From: Treponema sp. UBA7590
GTDB lineage: Bacteria > Spirochaetota > Spirochaetia > Treponematales > Treponemataceae
Direction: 5' to 3'
Assembly: GCA_002478955.1 (NCBI GenBank)
Contig: DLKK01000090.1
Location: 1 to 5,410 of the forward strand
Length of the DNA stretch: 5,410 nucleotides
The notes below the pieces were generated by a model. It was not told the DNA's origin. It did no database searches and saw only the letters and a program-made list of their open reading frames with translations. Below are positions 4,946-5,410 of the stretch, piece by piece. The position numbers and the translations under genes were made by a program. Numbering within the stretch: position 1 is the first letter of the stretch; each line of letters begins with the position of its first letter.

Positions 4946-5410
4946 ATGAAAAAAAATAATTTTTTTTCTTTGTTGATTTTCTTTACAATTGTTTTAACGG
5001 CATGCAAAAATCCATTTTTTATTGAAAATACTGAACTATACGAAGTTAGTTTTTCTACAAATGGAGGAACAAGTATCTCTTCTTACAGAACAGAAGAAAT
5101 AAAAGAAGCTCCATTTACTTTGCGTTCTGAATATAGCTTTGCCGGATGGTATTTGAACTCTGATTTCTCAGGAGAAATATTAAAATTTCCATATAAAATT
5201 TCAAAAGATACAACACTTTATGCAAAATGGCAGCAAGAGTTTACAGTAAATTTTGAAACAAACTGCGAAGAAAAAATTCAATCTTACAAAACAGGAATTA
5301 TTCAGGAAATTCCGGATGTAAGTCGTTCAAATTATGTTTTTGGCGGTTGGTATACAACTTCAGATTTTAGTGGAAGTGCGGTAAATTTTCCGTATGTTGT
5401 GACAAAACCA
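4946..5410 (+). CDS. InlB B-repeat lipoprotein (5' part, runs off the window)
   Basis: An ATG at 4946, after AGAGG at 4936-4940, opens a frame that stays open to the window edge (155 codons, no stop seen). The precursor has a hydrophobic lead and a lipobox LTAC with C20 as the lipidated cysteine. Two tandem copies of an InlB B-repeat (Listeria-Bacteroides type, a beta-grasp module of bacterial surface proteins) follow. Copy one spans about 32-96 and copy two starts at about 98 and is cut off. They share VxFxTN at 34 and 101, F(A/G)GWY at 65 and 132, then SDFSG and FPY, and copy one ends in the canonical TLYAKW. The period is 67 residues. The first repeat keeps the NGG turn; the second has NCE instead. 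The gene is 8 bp after the previous one, with the same AGAGGTGAT initiation sequence. It is likely a surface- or periplasm-facing lipoprotein; further repeats or an effector domain could follow. Confidence 0.85.
   Translation, partial: MKKNNFFSLLIFFTIVLTACKNPFFIENTELYEVSFSTNGGTSISSYRTEEIKEAPFTLRSEYSFAGWYLNSDFSGEILKFPYKISKDTTLYAKWQQEFTVNFETNCEEKIQSYKTGIIQEIPDVSRSNYVFGGWYTTSDFSGSAVNFPYVVTKP

Noticed and set aside
1..5410. CRISPR arrays, tRNA or rRNA genes, transposase genes
   Set aside because: No regularly spaced direct repeats, no cloverleaf pattern and no transposase motifs were seen on either strand.

Overview
The window looks like the chromosome of an AT-rich anaerobic spirochaete, most plausibly a Treponema. 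This is inferred from gene content and style, not from a marker gene. The pointers are a superoxide reductase beside a ferritin, LPP20-type and InlB-B-repeat lipoproteins with loose spirochaete-like lipoboxes, a CsgG/FlgO-like protein, and G/C-rich intergenic repeats with TAGGGGC-type hairpins in an otherwise A/T-rich background.

Positions 1-576 hold little or no convincing coding sequence. The first 80 bases may be the tail of an upstream gene. A block of about 320 bp (49-368) then has imperfect terminal inverted repeats around a G/C-rich core and looks like a non-autonomous repeat. A hairpin with a T-run follows, then a perfect 9+9 bp palindrome upstream of the first clear gene.

Positions 577-1556 form an iron and oxygen defence pair on the + strand. 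The first gene is a complete class I (2Fe) superoxide reductase (desulfoferrodoxin), which reduces superoxide to peroxide without making O2. The second is a ferritin with an intact ferroxidase centre, which stores Fe(II) that would otherwise react with the peroxide. Each gene has its own T-rich/A-rich palindrome upstream, a candidate operator.

Positions 1567-2811 hold two minus-strand regulators. One is a six-segment membrane protein with a C-terminal LuxR/GerE-like helix-turn-helix, whose promoter spacing suggests a leaderless mRNA. The other is a small XRE-family repressor-like protein. Between them lies an 87-bp structured repeat that also supplies a terminator for the XRE gene.

Positions 2842-5410 hold a + strand operon of at least three envelope genes: an LPP20-domain lipoprotein, a secreted CsgG/FlgO-like domain fused to a predicted outer-membrane beta-barrel, and an InlB-B-repeat lipoprotein that runs off the window. 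It is transcribed divergently from the XRE gene. The 127-bp divergent region has a near-consensus promoter overlapped by a perfect 12+12 bp inverted repeat. This suggests that the XRE protein controls both itself and the operon, making a switchable surface or envelope module. The operon is locally much richer in A+T than the superoxide reductase/ferritin pair, which fits a separate origin.
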